A stretch of 52,524 bases of DNA from Gemmatimonadota bacterium (lineage in GTDB: Bacteria; Gemmatimonadota; Gemmatimonadetes; Palauibacterales; KS3-K002): NCBI GenBank assembly GCA_020350785.1, contig CP070722.1, positions 1,850,484 through 1,903,007 on the forward strand, given 5' to 3'. A program made the translations under genes and the position numbers. Each line of letters begins with the position of its first letter. Position 1 is the first letter of the stretch. Positions 1 through 8,562 of the stretch are shown here, piece by piece. The notes beneath the pieces were generated by a model. The model did not search any database. It worked only from the letters and a program-made list of their open reading frames with translations, and was not told the origin of the DNA.

Positions 1-39
1 GAAACGGCATCTCGCCTGTGCCCCCCGCCTTCTTCAGCT

Positions 40-585
40 TCACTTCTTGCCCTTCCCGCGCTTCTTGGCCTTCAAACTTGGCTCGTCCGCTAAGGCCGAC
101 TCCAGAAAATCCAGCTGCGCCGCGTTATAGCCCTCCCCTTCGGCCAATTCGCGGATCGTCTCAAGGTATTCCTCAGGATCTTGAAAATTGGTGTACACCG
201 AGGCGAAGCGAACGTACGCGACCTGGTCGAGTTCTCTCAGATGGCTCATCACCAGCTCGCCGATCTGCCAACTGTCGACTTCGCCAGAATCGCTGCGCTC
301 CAGGCTCTCCTCGATCGAGTCGACGATACTCTCGATCTGCCCGAGCGTTACCGGCCGCTTGGTGCACGCGACTTGAATGCCACGAATCAGCTTGCTGCGA
401 TCGAATGGCTCGAAACTCCCGTCCCGTTTTCTGATCGATAGGGGCCGATCCTCTACCACCTCGTAGGTTGTGAAGCGGTGCTCGCAGTCCTGACACTCAC
501 GGCGTCGGCGCACGGCTCGGCCCTCCCGACTCGTCCGCGAGTCGATCACCCGGTTCTTCGTGTGACCGCAGTATGGACAGCGCAT
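40..585 (-). CDS. nrdR: Transcriptional repressor NrdR
   Basis: NrdR represses ribonucleotide reductase genes in response to ATP/dATP. The 181-residue protein opens with the family's zinc ribbon, with cysteines at 3, 6, 31 and 34 and the surrounding RRRRECQDC context. An ATP-cone domain follows at about residues 49-139. The family is usually about 150-160 residues; here a C-terminal extension ends in a lysine-rich tail (KAKKRGKGKK). The ATG at 585 matches the conserved N-terminus MRCPYCG, although no strong Shine-Dalgarno precedes it. It follows cpoB by 42 bases, so it may be the last gene of the tol-pal transcript. No reductase gene is in the window, so its targets cannot be seen here. Confidence 0.96.
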   Translation of the reverse strand: MRCPYCGHTKNRVIDSRTSREGRAVRRRRECQDCEHRFTTYEVVEDRPLSIRKRDGSFEPFDRSKLIRGIQVACTKRPVTLGQIESIVDSIEESLERSDSGEVDSWQIGELVMSHLRELDQVAYVRFASVYTNFQDPEEYLETIRELAEGEGYNAAQLDFLESALADEPSLKAKKRGKGKK

Positions 586-627
586 CGAGGTAGGAACGGG
601 TTGCCCGGCCTGGCACCGAGCGCGCCG

Positions 628-1416
628 TTAACGGCAGCTCAGCCGCTCGGCCTGCTGGCGGGCCAGGCGGGATTCGTCGCTCCGTGGGTAACCAGCCGTC
701 ACACGTTGGAAATACTCACAAGCCGTGCCAATGTTTCCTTGCTCGACTTGCACGAGACCCGCCTTGTAGAGAGCCGTCGGTGCCGCCCGCGAATTCGGGT
801 ACAGCTCCACCACCCTGCTGTACTCCCGGACAGCGCGACCCGCATCACCCTCCTCTCTGTAGGTCTCCGCCAGGTAGTATTGGGCATCGGGAGCCAGCTC
901 GTGGGCCGGATTGGCCACCAGGAACTCCTGGAACCCCGTCCGCGCCGTCTCGTAGGCTCCCCGCCGGAATTGCTCGATCGCCGCCGAATAATACGCGCGG
1001 GGATCGCCGGCCGCCCCCGCGGCCGGCTGACCCGTATCGACCCGCAAGCTGTCGGCGCCGGCCAACGTGTCGCCCAAAGCCTGGCGACCGGCCTGCCGCT
1101 CCTCTATCCGGTCGCGCATCCGGTAAAGCTCGACCTGGCTCTGACCCAACAACTCCTGGATCTCGACCAGCTGCCTCTCCATGTCATCCAGCTGGCGCAG
1201 CAGGTCGCCCCGCACCGTGAAGACCAGCGATTGTTGGTTCTCCAGCGCCTGCGACACCGACCGTTCGAGTTGTCCGATACTGGCCGCTATACTGTCCTGC
1301 CGGGCCTGCAGCGCCGCTATATCATCTCGAATCCGGTCGACATCGCGCCGCGTGGCGCAGGCGCCCGTGACAAGAATCGTCAGGAAGAACGTGGTACCGC
1401 GGGTCAGAACCCTCAT
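628..1416 (-). CDS. cpoB: Cell division coordinator CpoB/YbgF-like TPR lipoprotein
   Basis: This is the last member of the Tol-Pal set. The ATG at 1416 is chosen because CAGGAG lies just upstream and the protein then starts with a signal sequence ending in the lipobox LVTGAC, which predicts an outer-membrane lipoprotein. Residues of about 22-100 look like a coiled coil with many Q, E and R residues. The C-terminal half carries TPR-like repeats (for example YYLAETYREEGDAGRAVREY) typical of YbgF. Classical CpoB is periplasmic and soluble, so the lipobox is a difference from E. coli. It starts 10 bases after the pal stop, which suggests co-translation. It is known to link Tol energy to septal peptidoglycan synthesis; that role is inferred here from context and fold. 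Confidence 0.88.
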   Translation of the reverse strand: MRVLTRGTTFFLTILVTGACATRRDVDRIRDDIAALQARQDSIAASIGQLERSVSQALENQQSLVFTVRGDLLRQLDDMERQLVEIQELLGQSQVELYRMRDRIEERQAGRQALGDTLAGADSLRVDTGQPAAGAAGDPRAYYSAAIEQFRRGAYETARTGFQEFLVANPAHELAPDAQYYLAETYREEGDAGRAVREYSRVVELYPNSRAAPTALYKAGLVQVEQGNIGTACEYFQRVTAGYPRSDESRLARQQAERLSCR

Positions 1417-1426
1417 ATCTCCTGCG

Positions 1427-2014
1427 TCAATCCCCCGCGCCCAGGCGGCCGTGATCGGTGACCACGAACTCGGCCCTTCGGTTTTGCGCCCAGGCCTCCT
1501 CGTTCGAGGCATCAAGCAGCGGCCGCTCCTCGCCGTAACTGATGGTGGCAAAACGGCCAGCCTCGACCCCGTAACTCAGAAGATACCGCCGCACTGCCTC
1601 CGCACGGCGCTGACCGAGCGCCAGGTTGTACTCGTTCGAGCCCCGCTCGTCGCAATGCCCCTCGACCCGCAACGTCACGTCCGGATACTCTCGAAGCACG
1701 GTGACCTTCCGCTGTAGAACCTCTTCTGCATCCGGCCGGATATCGGACCGGTCGAAATCGAAGTGCACGCGCTCCGCCAGAATCGCCAACACGCGGTTAC
1801 GCTCCGCCTCCCGGCGGCGGCGCTCCTCTTCCTCACGGAGTCGCCTCGCTTCCGCCTCTCGTTCCGCCGCGTCGTCCCTGGTCGGCTCGACTTGAGGCTC
1901 AGGCTCCGGCTGCGGCTCAGGCTCCGGAGTGGCACCCCCGCCGCAACCCGCAATTATCAGCGCTAAAGTGATCGCGCCCAGCCAATCGGCTCCCTTTTTC
2001 CAATTGCTCGCCAT
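1427..2014 (-). CDS. pal: Peptidoglycan-associated lipoprotein Pal
   Basis: Pal anchors the outer membrane to peptidoglycan. From the ATG at 2014 the protein is 195 residues, with a signal sequence ending in the lipobox LIIAGC. A proline/glutamate repeat (PEPEPQPEPEPQ) and a charged R/E helix act as a linker. The OmpA-like peptidoglycan-binding domain follows, with HFDFDRSDIRPDAEEVL, EGHCDERGSNEYN and the closing NRRAEFVV. An open frame continues further upstream, but that part overlaps tolB and has no signal sequence at its start. AGGGAG lies ten bases before this ATG. It is followed closely by cpoB and preceded by tolB, the standard order. Confidence 0.96.
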   Translation of the reverse strand: MASNWKKGADWLGAITLALIIAGCGGGATPEPEPQPEPEPQVEPTRDDAAEREAEARRLREEEERRRREAERNRVLAILAERVHFDFDRSDIRPDAEEVLQRKVTVLREYPDVTLRVEGHCDERGSNEYNLALGQRRAEAVRRYLLSYGVEAGRFATISYGEERPLLDASNEEAWAQNRRAEFVVTDHGRLGAGD

Positions 2015-2028
2015 GTCCCGTACGCTCC

Positions 2029-3468
2029 CTAAGGATTGTTTCGGTTCGATCCCGCAACTCCCTCCGTCTGTCGAACAGAAGGTGAATCTAAGCGCCCGGA
2101 CCAGGCCGGCAAGCGGGCGGCTGTGCCGCGCACCAGCCTGCGGATGCGCCCACTGACGACGTCGAGCACCCATAGGCCGTTAAGCCCATCACGCGTCGAC
2201 GCGAACACAATATGGCGACCATCCGGCGCCCAGCTTGGATCCTCATTCCTTCCCTGCTGCGTCAGCTGGCGCAGGCCGCGCCCATCCGGCGCAACCGTGA
2301 AAATCTGCGGCGTGCCTCCTACCCAGCCGTGAAAGGCGATCCGATCACCCAGAGGCGACCAGTCGGGACCAGCGTTGTGCACGCTGCCATCGTATATGTA
2401 AGGTGTCACCAGCTCGGCGGACGTGGCATCCACTTCTTTGACGAAGATGTGCAGCTGGCCCAAGCGATCTGAATTGAAGGCTATCCGCGTGCCATCCGGG
2501 GAGAAGCTCGGCGAGAGAGAGTTCGAATAGCGGGCGAACGTCGCCCGCTCCGCACAGCAGCGACGCTCCAGATTGTAAATGAAGACTTCGGTCCGGCCCT
2601 CAATCGTCCCCGCGAAGCCCAACCGCGTTCCGTCCGGCGAATAGTCGGGCGTCATGTCGAGGCCCGGCAAATCCACCAGAAGTGTCGAAATCCCGGGATT
2701 CAGATCGCTCTCATAAATCGCCGGATCACCCGCCTGGTAAGACATGTAGGCCAGACGATCGCCTTTCGGCGACCAGGCCGGCGACAGCGCGATCGAGCTG
2801 TCCCTCGACACCCGCCGCATAGCGAAACCGTCGCTGTCGACCACGTATATCTCGGAACCGCCAGGCGACTTCTCGACGTAGGCGACCCGGGTGGCGGCAA
2901 GCCCCGGACTGCTCGTCGCCCATTCCACCACCTGGTCTGCAGCACCGTGGACGGCCAGCCGAAAATCGGTCTGCCCCAGCGCCGGCAACTGGTACGCCCG
3001 CACATCTTGCAGCAACCTGAATACGACATCATGAAGCGTCAGCCTCAACACCGGCCCATCGGCGCTGCCCTCGATCGCTCCGAGCAACAGCCAGACAGCA
3101 CCCAGCTCATCCCAGAGCGAGTAGTTGACCGGCCCTTCCGTGGGAACCGCCTCTCCCACCGGCATCACCTCGAAGCGATCGCTGTAGTCGAGGTCACGCA
3201 GCACGATGGAACGTACGCTATCCGCAAGCTCTCTTAGCTCTTGAGACGCAGCGATCGCAGGCATCACGATGCCCGGCCGGAATGCCGGCTGGTAGAGGAT
3301 CCCCACTCGAACGTCTGTCGGGATGCTGTCGCGCTGTGGCTCCTGGGCCCCGGCGGCCGAGGACAGCGCCAGCGAGAGAAGACAAGCGATCCATAATCCG
3401 CGGCCCCGCCGCACAGTAATCTTTCCGTTAGCCTGCACCATCACCGAGTTCATATGTCGTCCCAGCAT
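2029..3468 (-). CDS. tolB: Tol-Pal system protein TolB
   Basis: TolB is a periplasmic protein that binds Pal and takes part in outer-membrane constriction. The 479-residue product has a secretion signal at about residues 19-41 ending in AGAQ. A TolB N-terminal domain follows, then a beta-propeller built from repeats of the type LAYMSYQAGDPAIY, SFSPDGTRIAFNSDR and PSWAPDGRHIVFASTRDG. The ATG at 3468 gives a long n-region before the signal; in-frame ATGs at 3453 and 3441 are alternatives and no start has a strong ribosome site. It lies between the TonB/TolA-like gene and pal, with gaps of 8 and 14 bases. Confidence 0.95.
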   Translation of the reverse strand: MLGRHMNSVMVQANGKITVRRGRGLWIACLLSLALSSAAGAQEPQRDSIPTDVRVGILYQPAFRPGIVMPAIAASQELRELADSVRSIVLRDLDYSDRFEVMPVGEAVPTEGPVNYSLWDELGAVWLLLGAIEGSADGPVLRLTLHDVVFRLLQDVRAYQLPALGQTDFRLAVHGAADQVVEWATSSPGLAATRVAYVEKSPGGSEIYVVDSDGFAMRRVSRDSSIALSPAWSPKGDRLAYMSYQAGDPAIYESDLNPGISTLLVDLPGLDMTPDYSPDGTRLGFAGTIEGRTEVFIYNLERRCCAERATFARYSNSLSPSFSPDGTRIAFNSDRLGQLHIFVKEVDATSAELVTPYIYDGSVHNAGPDWSPLGDRIAFHGWVGGTPQIFTVAPDGRGLRQLTQQGRNEDPSWAPDGRHIVFASTRDGLNGLWVLDVVSGRIRRLVRGTAARLPAWSGRLDSPSVRQTEGVAGSNRNNP

Positions 3469-3476
3469 TCGATCTC

Positions 3477-4196
3477 TCAGTAGCGGGTAGGATCAAAAAA
3501 GAAAGAGACCCGCAAGTGGTCCGCGGGGTAACCGCGCGGCAACGTTCCGAAGGCTCCCCGCCGCCCCGCCGCCTCGATCGCGCCTCGCGCCTCCAAGTCA
3601 AAGGCCGGATCTCCCGATCTCCGCACCCATGCGACGTCCTCGACGGTACCGTCCCTGAGGATCGTGAATGCGAGCTCGGCTCGCAGTCGGGCACCGCCTG
3701 TTGGGGGCCGCCAATGCCGCTTGATCTGCAGAATGATATTCGCGAGGTACTCCGGGTAGGGGAATGGAGCCCCCTCCAGCCTCACCGGGAGGTCGCTTCC
3801 TTCAGCCGCCTGTTCCGGAGGAGCGGCCGCCCGCTCCTCTACGGTCGGCTGCGGCTGATCTTCACCGCTCTCCTCTTCTTCCTCCGCCGCGCGCGGCTCC
3901 TCACGTGGCGCGGCCTCTGGTACGGGCCTCGTCTCGATCAGGCGGCGGCTCGGTTCGGGAGACTCGGCTGGCCGCGGCCGCTCCGGCACGGGGACCGCTC
4001 GAACCGGCGCCTCACGCGGGGCCGCGATCAGTTGAACCTGATAGACCTGTGGCGCTGTCGGCATGGCTATTCGCGAGGTGCCCCACACCATTACGAGCAG
4101 GGCCAGTGTGTGAACGCTCAGGGAGCCCACTACGGCACCGGTGGGTACGCCTTCTTCTTCCCCTCGCGATTCGCGACGAACGATCAACCGAGCCAT
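3477..4196 (-). CDS. TonB/TolA-like energy transducer of the Tol system
   Basis: This protein occupies the tolA position between tolR and tolB. It is about 239 residues from the ATG at 4196. A short basic N-terminus leads into one membrane segment (VVGSLSVHTLALLVMVWGT). A long region rich in proline, glutamate and arginine follows, then a C-terminal TonB/TolA-type domain (PEYLANIILQIKRHWRPP to the end). It probably spans the periplasm and couples TolQR to TolB/Pal. An in-frame GTG at 4244 is possible but would overlap tolR by 44 bases. TonB for siderophore uptake is an alternative name, but the neighbours argue for the TolA role. Confidence 0.85.
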   Translation of the reverse strand: MARLIVRRESRGEEEGVPTGAVVGSLSVHTLALLVMVWGTSRIAMPTAPQVYQVQLIAAPREAPVRAVPVPERPRPAESPEPSRRLIETRPVPEAAPREEPRAAEEEEESGEDQPQPTVEERAAAPPEQAAEGSDLPVRLEGAPFPYPEYLANIILQIKRHWRPPTGGARLRAELAFTILRDGTVEDVAWVRRSGDPAFDLEARGAIEAAGRRGAFGTLPRGYPADHLRVSFFFDPTRY

Positions 4197-4200
4197 CGAC

Positions 4201-4629
4201 CTAACGTCTTCGGCGTACCTCCGGCTCCGCCACCAATCCCACACTCTCGATACCGGCCGACTTCACCGCTGCGATCACCTTGAGAACGATGCCGTAGCTC
4301 GCGCCCTCATCTCCCTGAACATAGACCGAGGGATTTCCTTCCCGGTTCCAAATGTCCTCGATGGCGGCCTTGAACTCCTCCATCGACACTTGCGCATCAC
4401 CGATATAGATGGCGCCCTCCCGATCCACCGATACGACAATCGCCTCCGTTGCCGGGAGCGGCGCGACCTCGGCTTGCGGCACTTGCACTTCCACACCGCC
4501 TTGCAGTATGGGAGCCGTTATCATAAAAATCACCAGCAGCGTGAAAGCCACATCAACCAGGTTGATCAGGTTGATGTCGGCAGTCAGCGGCAACGATCGA
4601 TCCTCGTACAGCCCGCCGTAACGCGCCAC
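4201..4629 (-). CDS. tolR: Biopolymer transport protein TolR/ExbD
   Basis: TolR is the single-span subunit of the proton-driven TolQR motor. The start is a GTG whose first base is shared with the tolQ stop codon (TAGTG), giving 142 residues. The longer open frame upstream lies inside tolQ and does not resemble the family. Residues 22-40 form the membrane segment, with the expected aspartate at residue 26 (NLVDVAFTLL) that carries protons in this family. The remainder is the periplasmic ExbD domain (IYIGDAQVSMEEFKAAI and so on). It ends four bases before the TolA-like start. Confidence 0.95.
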   Translation of the reverse strand: MARYGGLYEDRSLPLTADINLINLVDVAFTLLVIFMITAPILQGGVEVQVPQAEVAPLPATEAIVVSVDREGAIYIGDAQVSMEEFKAAIEDIWNREGNPSVYVQGDEGASYGIVLKVIAAVKSAGIESVGLVAEPEVRRRR

Positions 4630-5342
4630 TAGATCTTGCCTTCCCGGGCCAGCGCGCCGATGAACTCGTTCGAAAAGCCCTGCAGCTCGCCGGCAAACAG
4701 ACCCAGCCGACTGGCGAAGTAGTTGTACCCAATCACCGCCGGAATCGCCACGCCGAGTCCGGTCACGGTGGTGATCAGAGCCTCTGCGATCCCCGGGGCC
4801 ACGGCCGTAATGTTGGCGGTCCCCTGCACCGAGATACCCACAAACGCGTCCATGACGCCGACCACCGTACCCATCAGCCCCAGCAGCGGGCTCACCGTGG
4901 CAATGATCGCCAGCCACGGAAGCCCATGTGCCATCGCATCCCGCTCCTCCACCTGCTCCTTCTCCATCACCAAACGCAGAGTCTCGACCTGGGCCGCCGA
5001 AAGGCCCCCACCAGGGTTCTCGCTCCTGGGACGCAATCCGGCGAAGAATGTCATTCCACGCCGAAAGACTCTCAGGTAGGGGGAATCAGGTAGGGCTGCG
5101 ACCGACCGGTAAGCCTCATCGAGATGCTGCGCCTGAGCCACTTCGGCGAGGAACTCCTCAACCAGCGTGCCTACACGGCGAAACTGGATCCATTTCCAGA
5201 TGATCAGCACCCACGATGCCAGCGAGAAGACAACAAGCACCGCCAAGATGATCCTCGTCGTGATGGTCGCGTGCGCGACCATCTCCCAAGCCGTGCCGGG
5301 TAGTGGAGTCTGCAGTGCCAGCACCGGAGTCGACAACATCAT
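4629..5342 (-). CDS. tolQ: Tol-Pal motor channel protein TolQ (MotA/TolQ/ExbB family)
   Basis: TolQ forms the stator ring around TolR in the inner membrane. The product is 237 residues from the ATG at 5342, which overlaps the upstream epimerase stop as ATGA and has GGAGA eight bases upstream. Three membrane segments lie at about 31-50, 142-167 and 183-208. The family core is visible in SPLLGLMGTVVGVMDAF and in ALITTVTGLGVAIPAVIGYN. The long cytoplasmic loop between segments 1 and 2 is normal for TolQ. It is translationally coupled to tolR. Confidence 0.95.
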   Translation of the reverse strand: MMLSTPVLALQTPLPGTAWEMVAHATITTRIILAVLVVFSLASWVLIIWKWIQFRRVGTLVEEFLAEVAQAQHLDEAYRSVAALPDSPYLRVFRRGMTFFAGLRPRSENPGGGLSAAQVETLRLVMEKEQVEERDAMAHGLPWLAIIATVSPLLGLMGTVVGVMDAFVGISVQGTANITAVAPGIAEALITTVTGLGVAIPAVIGYNYFASRLGLFAGELQGFSNEFIGALAREGKI

Positions 5343-6277
5343 CCTGAAGTCTCCGCTATCCACTGATACGTACGTGCCAAACCTTCGGAGATGTCAACCG
5401 CCGCCTCCCATCCAAGCTTCTTCAGTTTGTCACAGGCCAGGCAACTCCACTCCAACTCACCCGCCCGCGCCGCTGCGCGCTCGATCACTGCCTCCCGTCC
5501 CGCCGCTTCCATCAGCTTCCGAGCAAGCTCATTGACACTCGTTTCCCTCGAGGTCCCGACGTTGAAAGCCCGATCGTCGAGTTCGCAACCGTCACCAAGT
5601 TCGGCCTCCGACACGAGCATGTTCGCGCTCACAACGTCCTCGACAAAAACGTAGTCGCGCGTTTGCTCTCCGCTCCCGAAGATCTTGATGGGTTCGCCCT
5701 TGAGAAGCTGGCTACTAAAGATCGCCACGACGCCCGCCTCCCCGTGTGGATCTTGGCGTGGACCATAAACGTTGGAGTAGCGCAACGCCGCATAATCCAA
5801 GCCGTGCAGCAGGCGGAAGCATCGCAGATACAGTTCGCCCACCAACTTGCTCACGCCGTACGGCGACTCGGGTCGCTTGGGCGCCGTCTCGGGTATGGGC
5901 CGATCACGTGCATCGCCGTAAACGACGCCGCCCGACGAAACAAAAACAACCCGGCGCGTGCCCGACTCGCGAGCCGCCTCCAGCACGTTTAGCAGTCCTC
6001 CAATGTTGATGTCGGCATCGATCCGCGGCCGCTCCACCGACACCCGCACATCGATCTGTGCTGCGTGATGGTTGACCAGCTCAAAACCACCACGCTCCCT
6101 GAACAGATCGCGCAAGCCACCGTTCCGGATATCGAGCTCCACGAAGTCGGCCCCCTTCGGCAGGTTCTCGCGCCTGCCAGACGACAGGTTGTCTACTATC
6201 GTCACCGACCACCCGCGTGCCACGTAGGCCTCGGCCACGTGGGAGCCGATAAAGCCCGCCCCGCCGGTCACCAGCAC
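5339..6277 (-). CDS. NAD-dependent epimerase/dehydratase (UDP-glucose 4-epimerase-like)
   Basis: This is an extended short-chain dehydrogenase/reductase acting on a nucleotide sugar. It has the NAD-binding motif TGGAGFIGSH, the active-site serine region VSSGGVVYGD and the YGVSK catalytic Tyr-Lys pair. The closest described class by eye is GalE-type UDP-hexose 4-epimerase, but substrate cannot be read from sequence alone. I place the start at a GTG (6277), which gives MLVTGGAGF, ten bases after hemA; the frame stays open to a TTG at 6325 inside hemA. It sits between hemA and tolQ and overlaps tolQ by four bases, so it is probably co-transcribed with the Tol genes and may serve envelope glycan synthesis. 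Confidence 0.85.
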   Translation of the reverse strand: MLVTGGAGFIGSHVAEAYVARGWSVTIVDNLSSGRRENLPKGADFVELDIRNGGLRDLFRERGGFELVNHHAAQIDVRVSVERPRIDADINIGGLLNVLEAARESGTRRVVFVSSGGVVYGDARDRPIPETAPKRPESPYGVSKLVGELYLRCFRLLHGLDYAALRYSNVYGPRQDPHGEAGVVAIFSSQLLKGEPIKIFGSGEQTRDYVFVEDVVSANMLVSEAELGDGCELDDRAFNVGTSRETSVNELARKLMEAAGREAVIERAAARAGELEWSCLACDKLKKLGWEAAVDISEGLARTYQWIAETSG

Positions 6278-6287
6278 CGTTCCAGGT

Positions 6288-7637
6288 TCAGCTATCCTCA
6301 GCTCTCCCGTCCTCCTCAAAACCAAACAAGTATTGCGCGGCCTCTAGAATGTCGTGCTCGCGCCCGTCTTCCGCGGCCGCTCGCATGCGGGCAGTAGGTT
6401 GATGCAGAATCTTCTTCAATAGATCGCGAGTAAGCCTCTCAACCCGCTCCTGGTCGCCCTCCGACAGATGATTCAGCTGGGTCAGCACGCGATCGACTTC
6501 CAGCTGCCGTACCGCTTCCGCCTGCTCGCGTAGACGCCGGATGAAGGGCACGGCGCGCAGGCCCGAGTACCAGCGCCAGAAGCTCTCGACCTCTTGCTCC
6601 ACAATCGCTTCGGCCTTCGGAACTTCCGCCCTCCGCCGCTCGTGATTGGCTGTCACTATGTGCTGCAGATCGTCGATCGTGTACAGGAAGACATTGGGCA
6701 GATCCCCGACCGCCGACTCCACGTCACGCGGAATCGCGATATCGATGAAGAACAGTGGCGACCTGAGCTTCGCCGGCATGCGGCGTCGGAACTCGTCCCG
6801 GGTGATCATCGCATGCGGCGCGGCCGTCGATGTGATGACGATGTCCGTCTCTGGCAGCTTCTCCCAAAACTCCGTGAAAGGCACGCTGGTGCCGCCGAAT
6901 TTCTCCGCCACCTTCTGCGCCCGCAACATGTTGCGACTCGCTACTATGAAGCTGCTGACCCCCTCATCCACCAAACACTGTAACGTGAGTTCCCCCATGT
7001 CACCGGCGCCGATCACCATGCCGCGCCGCCCTCGCAACGACCCGAAGATCTTTCGGGCCAGCTCCACCGCCGCCGAGGGTATCGATGCCGCACCCTCCGC
7101 TATGCGAGTCTCGCTTCGCACCCGCCCGCCGACCGACAAAGCGCCCTGGAATAAGCGGTTGAACACGGCGCGAACCGCCTGCCTCTGGCCCGTGAGGCCG
7201 CGCGCGGCCTCGTAGGCATCGCGCACCTGACCCTGTATCTGAGTCTCCCCCAGTACCATCGAATCGAGCCCGGACACGACCCGATACAAATGCTTGACCG
7301 CGTCGGATCCACGCTTGACGTACAGATATCGTTCCGCTGGTTTCGGCAGCTCGCCCGCCTGACGCGCCAGCATCGCGATGATGTGTGGGATCCCGCGCTC
7401 CGGCTCGCTCAAATGGCCGTACAGCTCCGTACGGTTGCACGTGGAGAGCAGGGCAGCCTCCGAAACCCCTCCACCGTCGAGCACATGCGCCAGTGAATCG
7501 GTGATCTCCGTCGACGAGAACGCGAACCTCTCGCGGACCTCGATCGGCGCCGTCCGATAGCTGGTACCTACCACCACGAACGGCTTGAATTCAACCTCGG
7601 AGCGCACAGAACGACGAACCTCGGTCTCGAGAGTCAT
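6288..7637 (-). CDS. hemA: Glutamyl-tRNA reductase
   Basis: HemA reduces glutamyl-tRNA(Glu) to glutamate-1-semialdehyde, the first committed step of C5-pathway tetrapyrrole synthesis. The 449-residue protein shows the catalytic cysteine at residue 67 in LSTCNRTELYG. Its NADPH-binding motif is VIGAGDMGEL, and a C-terminal dimerisation helix region rich in R and E follows. GAGGTGGG precedes the ATG at 7637. It lies 13 bases after ccsA, a common pairing, since CcsA/HemX-like membrane proteins often precede hemA. No hemL is present in the window. Confidence 0.97.
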   Translation of the reverse strand: MTLETEVRRSVRSEVEFKPFVVVGTSYRTAPIEVRERFAFSSTEITDSLAHVLDGGGVSEAALLSTCNRTELYGHLSEPERGIPHIIAMLARQAGELPKPAERYLYVKRGSDAVKHLYRVVSGLDSMVLGETQIQGQVRDAYEAARGLTGQRQAVRAVFNRLFQGALSVGGRVRSETRIAEGAASIPSAAVELARKIFGSLRGRRGMVIGAGDMGELTLQCLVDEGVSSFIVASRNMLRAQKVAEKFGGTSVPFTEFWEKLPETDIVITSTAAPHAMITRDEFRRRMPAKLRSPLFFIDIAIPRDVESAVGDLPNVFLYTIDDLQHIVTANHERRRAEVPKAEAIVEQEVESFWRWYSGLRAVPFIRRLREQAEAVRQLEVDRVLTQLNHLSEGDQERVERLTRDLLKKILHQPTARMRAAAEDGREHDILEAAQYLFGFEEDGRAEDS

Positions 7638-7650
7638 CCCACCTCAGCCC

Positions 7651-8466
7651 CTAGAGGAAAAAGCCCGTTCTTGGGATCACTATCTTGGCCACGACGTACG
7701 CTAGAGATACAACTCCGAACCCCCCGACGTTCCAGAGCGCCGCCTGCCGCAGCGTGCGCCGCCCGCTGAAGCGAGCCCAGTGAGCCAGCAGCAGCGCCGA
7801 CCAGGCCAAAATCGCCCAGACGACCTTCGGGTCCGACCAGCGAAACCCACCTTCGAACCGTATCGTCCACGCCCACCCGACTGCTATACCCAGCGTCAGC
7901 CCCGCGAAACCCGTGATCAGCGCCCACTCGCTCAGCCTGTCCAGCGTCTCCAGCGGCGGGAAGAACTCGAAGATCGCGCCCAGCTGCTTGTGCTTCAGTT
8001 GCCTCAGCTGCAGCAGATACATCGACGCCGCCGCCGCCGCCACGACCCAGCCCGCGTAGCCGAGAAAACTGGTCGAGATGTGAATCATCAGCCACGAACC
8101 GCGGAAGGCGAGCACCGAGCCCATCGGTTCGATCCCGATCGCCAGGGCGAGAACGAGCAGAAAACCAGCCACAGGAGCCAGGATGAGCCCGATCGATCGC
8201 GCCGCCGTATGCAGCGCCGCCCCGGCCAGCCCCAAGGCGATCAGCAGCGCCAAGCTCGCCAGCGAGGGACCCAGCCCCACCAGGGGCGGCTCCCCGAAGC
8301 TCGCCCAATAGAGACCAACTCCGACCACGTGGCACGCCACGCCGGCGTAGACCAGAAGGGGGACGTTAGCCGTCGCCCCGGAGCGGCCCCGGACAAATCG
8401 CAAGGTGTACCGGAATGAAGCGGCCAGATAGAGGACCGCTGCAAGCGCGTAGGCAACTACGTGCAT
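7651..8466 (-). CDS. ccsA: CcsA/HemX-type cytochrome c assembly membrane protein
   Basis: This is a polytopic inner-membrane protein of 271 residues with about eight hydrophobic segments. It belongs to the cytochrome c assembly (CcsA/CcmC/HemX) family. Histidines at membrane edges and the tryptophan-rich stretch around GSWLMIHISTSFLGYAGW match the haem-handling part of the family. A second conserved-looking block is WSDPKVVWAILAW. It may handle haem for cytochrome c maturation or influence HemA level, as HemX does; the sequence alone does not separate these. It is followed by hemA after 13 bases and preceded by a 96-base gap with two hairpins. Confidence 0.88.
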   Translation of the reverse strand: MHVVAYALAAVLYLAASFRYTLRFVRGRSGATANVPLLVYAGVACHVVGVGLYWASFGEPPLVGLGPSLASLALLIALGLAGAALHTAARSIGLILAPVAGFLLVLALAIGIEPMGSVLAFRGSWLMIHISTSFLGYAGWVVAAAAASMYLLQLRQLKHKQLGAIFEFFPPLETLDRLSEWALITGFAGLTLGIAVGWAWTIRFEGGFRWSDPKVVWAILAWSALLLAHWARFSGRRTLRQAALWNVGGFGVVSLAYVVAKIVIPRTGFFL

Positions 8467-8502
8467 GGGTGGGGAATATACGAGACGACCCTTGAGATAC
8501 TA

Positions 8503-8532
8503 GGCCGGTCGGCTCCCGCGAGCCGGCCGGCC
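8503..8532. other. Inverted repeat, possible transcription terminator between LysM gene and ccsA
   Basis: The arms GGCCGGTCGGCT (8503-8514) and AGCCGGCCGGCC (8521-8532) form a 12-bp stem with one G-T position and a six-base loop. It lies just after the LysM gene stop and before ccsA. No run of T follows in either direction, so intrinsic termination is plausible but not shown. Confidence 0.45.
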
Positions 8533-8562
8533 TCTCGATCGAGCATCGGAATGTAATCCGAA

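Noticed and set aside
1..10. An ATG at 10-8 on the minus strand, just after nrdR, preceded by GGCGAG, could start the next gene.
   Set aside because: Only three codons lie in the window, so nothing supports a coding call.
478..1461. Long plus-strand open frames opposite cpoB and other genes.
   Set aside because: They are Pro/Arg-rich, lack ribosome sites and are mirror frames of well-supported minus-strand genes in GC-rich DNA.
1880..1930. Short repeated DNA pattern (GGCTC/CGGCT units) that looked like a tandem repeat.
   Set aside because: It simply encodes the Pro-Glu linker of Pal.
4201..4917. A longer open frame upstream of tolR.
   Set aside because: The extra N-terminal part lies inside tolQ, is Gly/Arg/Asp-rich and resembles no family; the GTG at 4629 gives a standard TolR.
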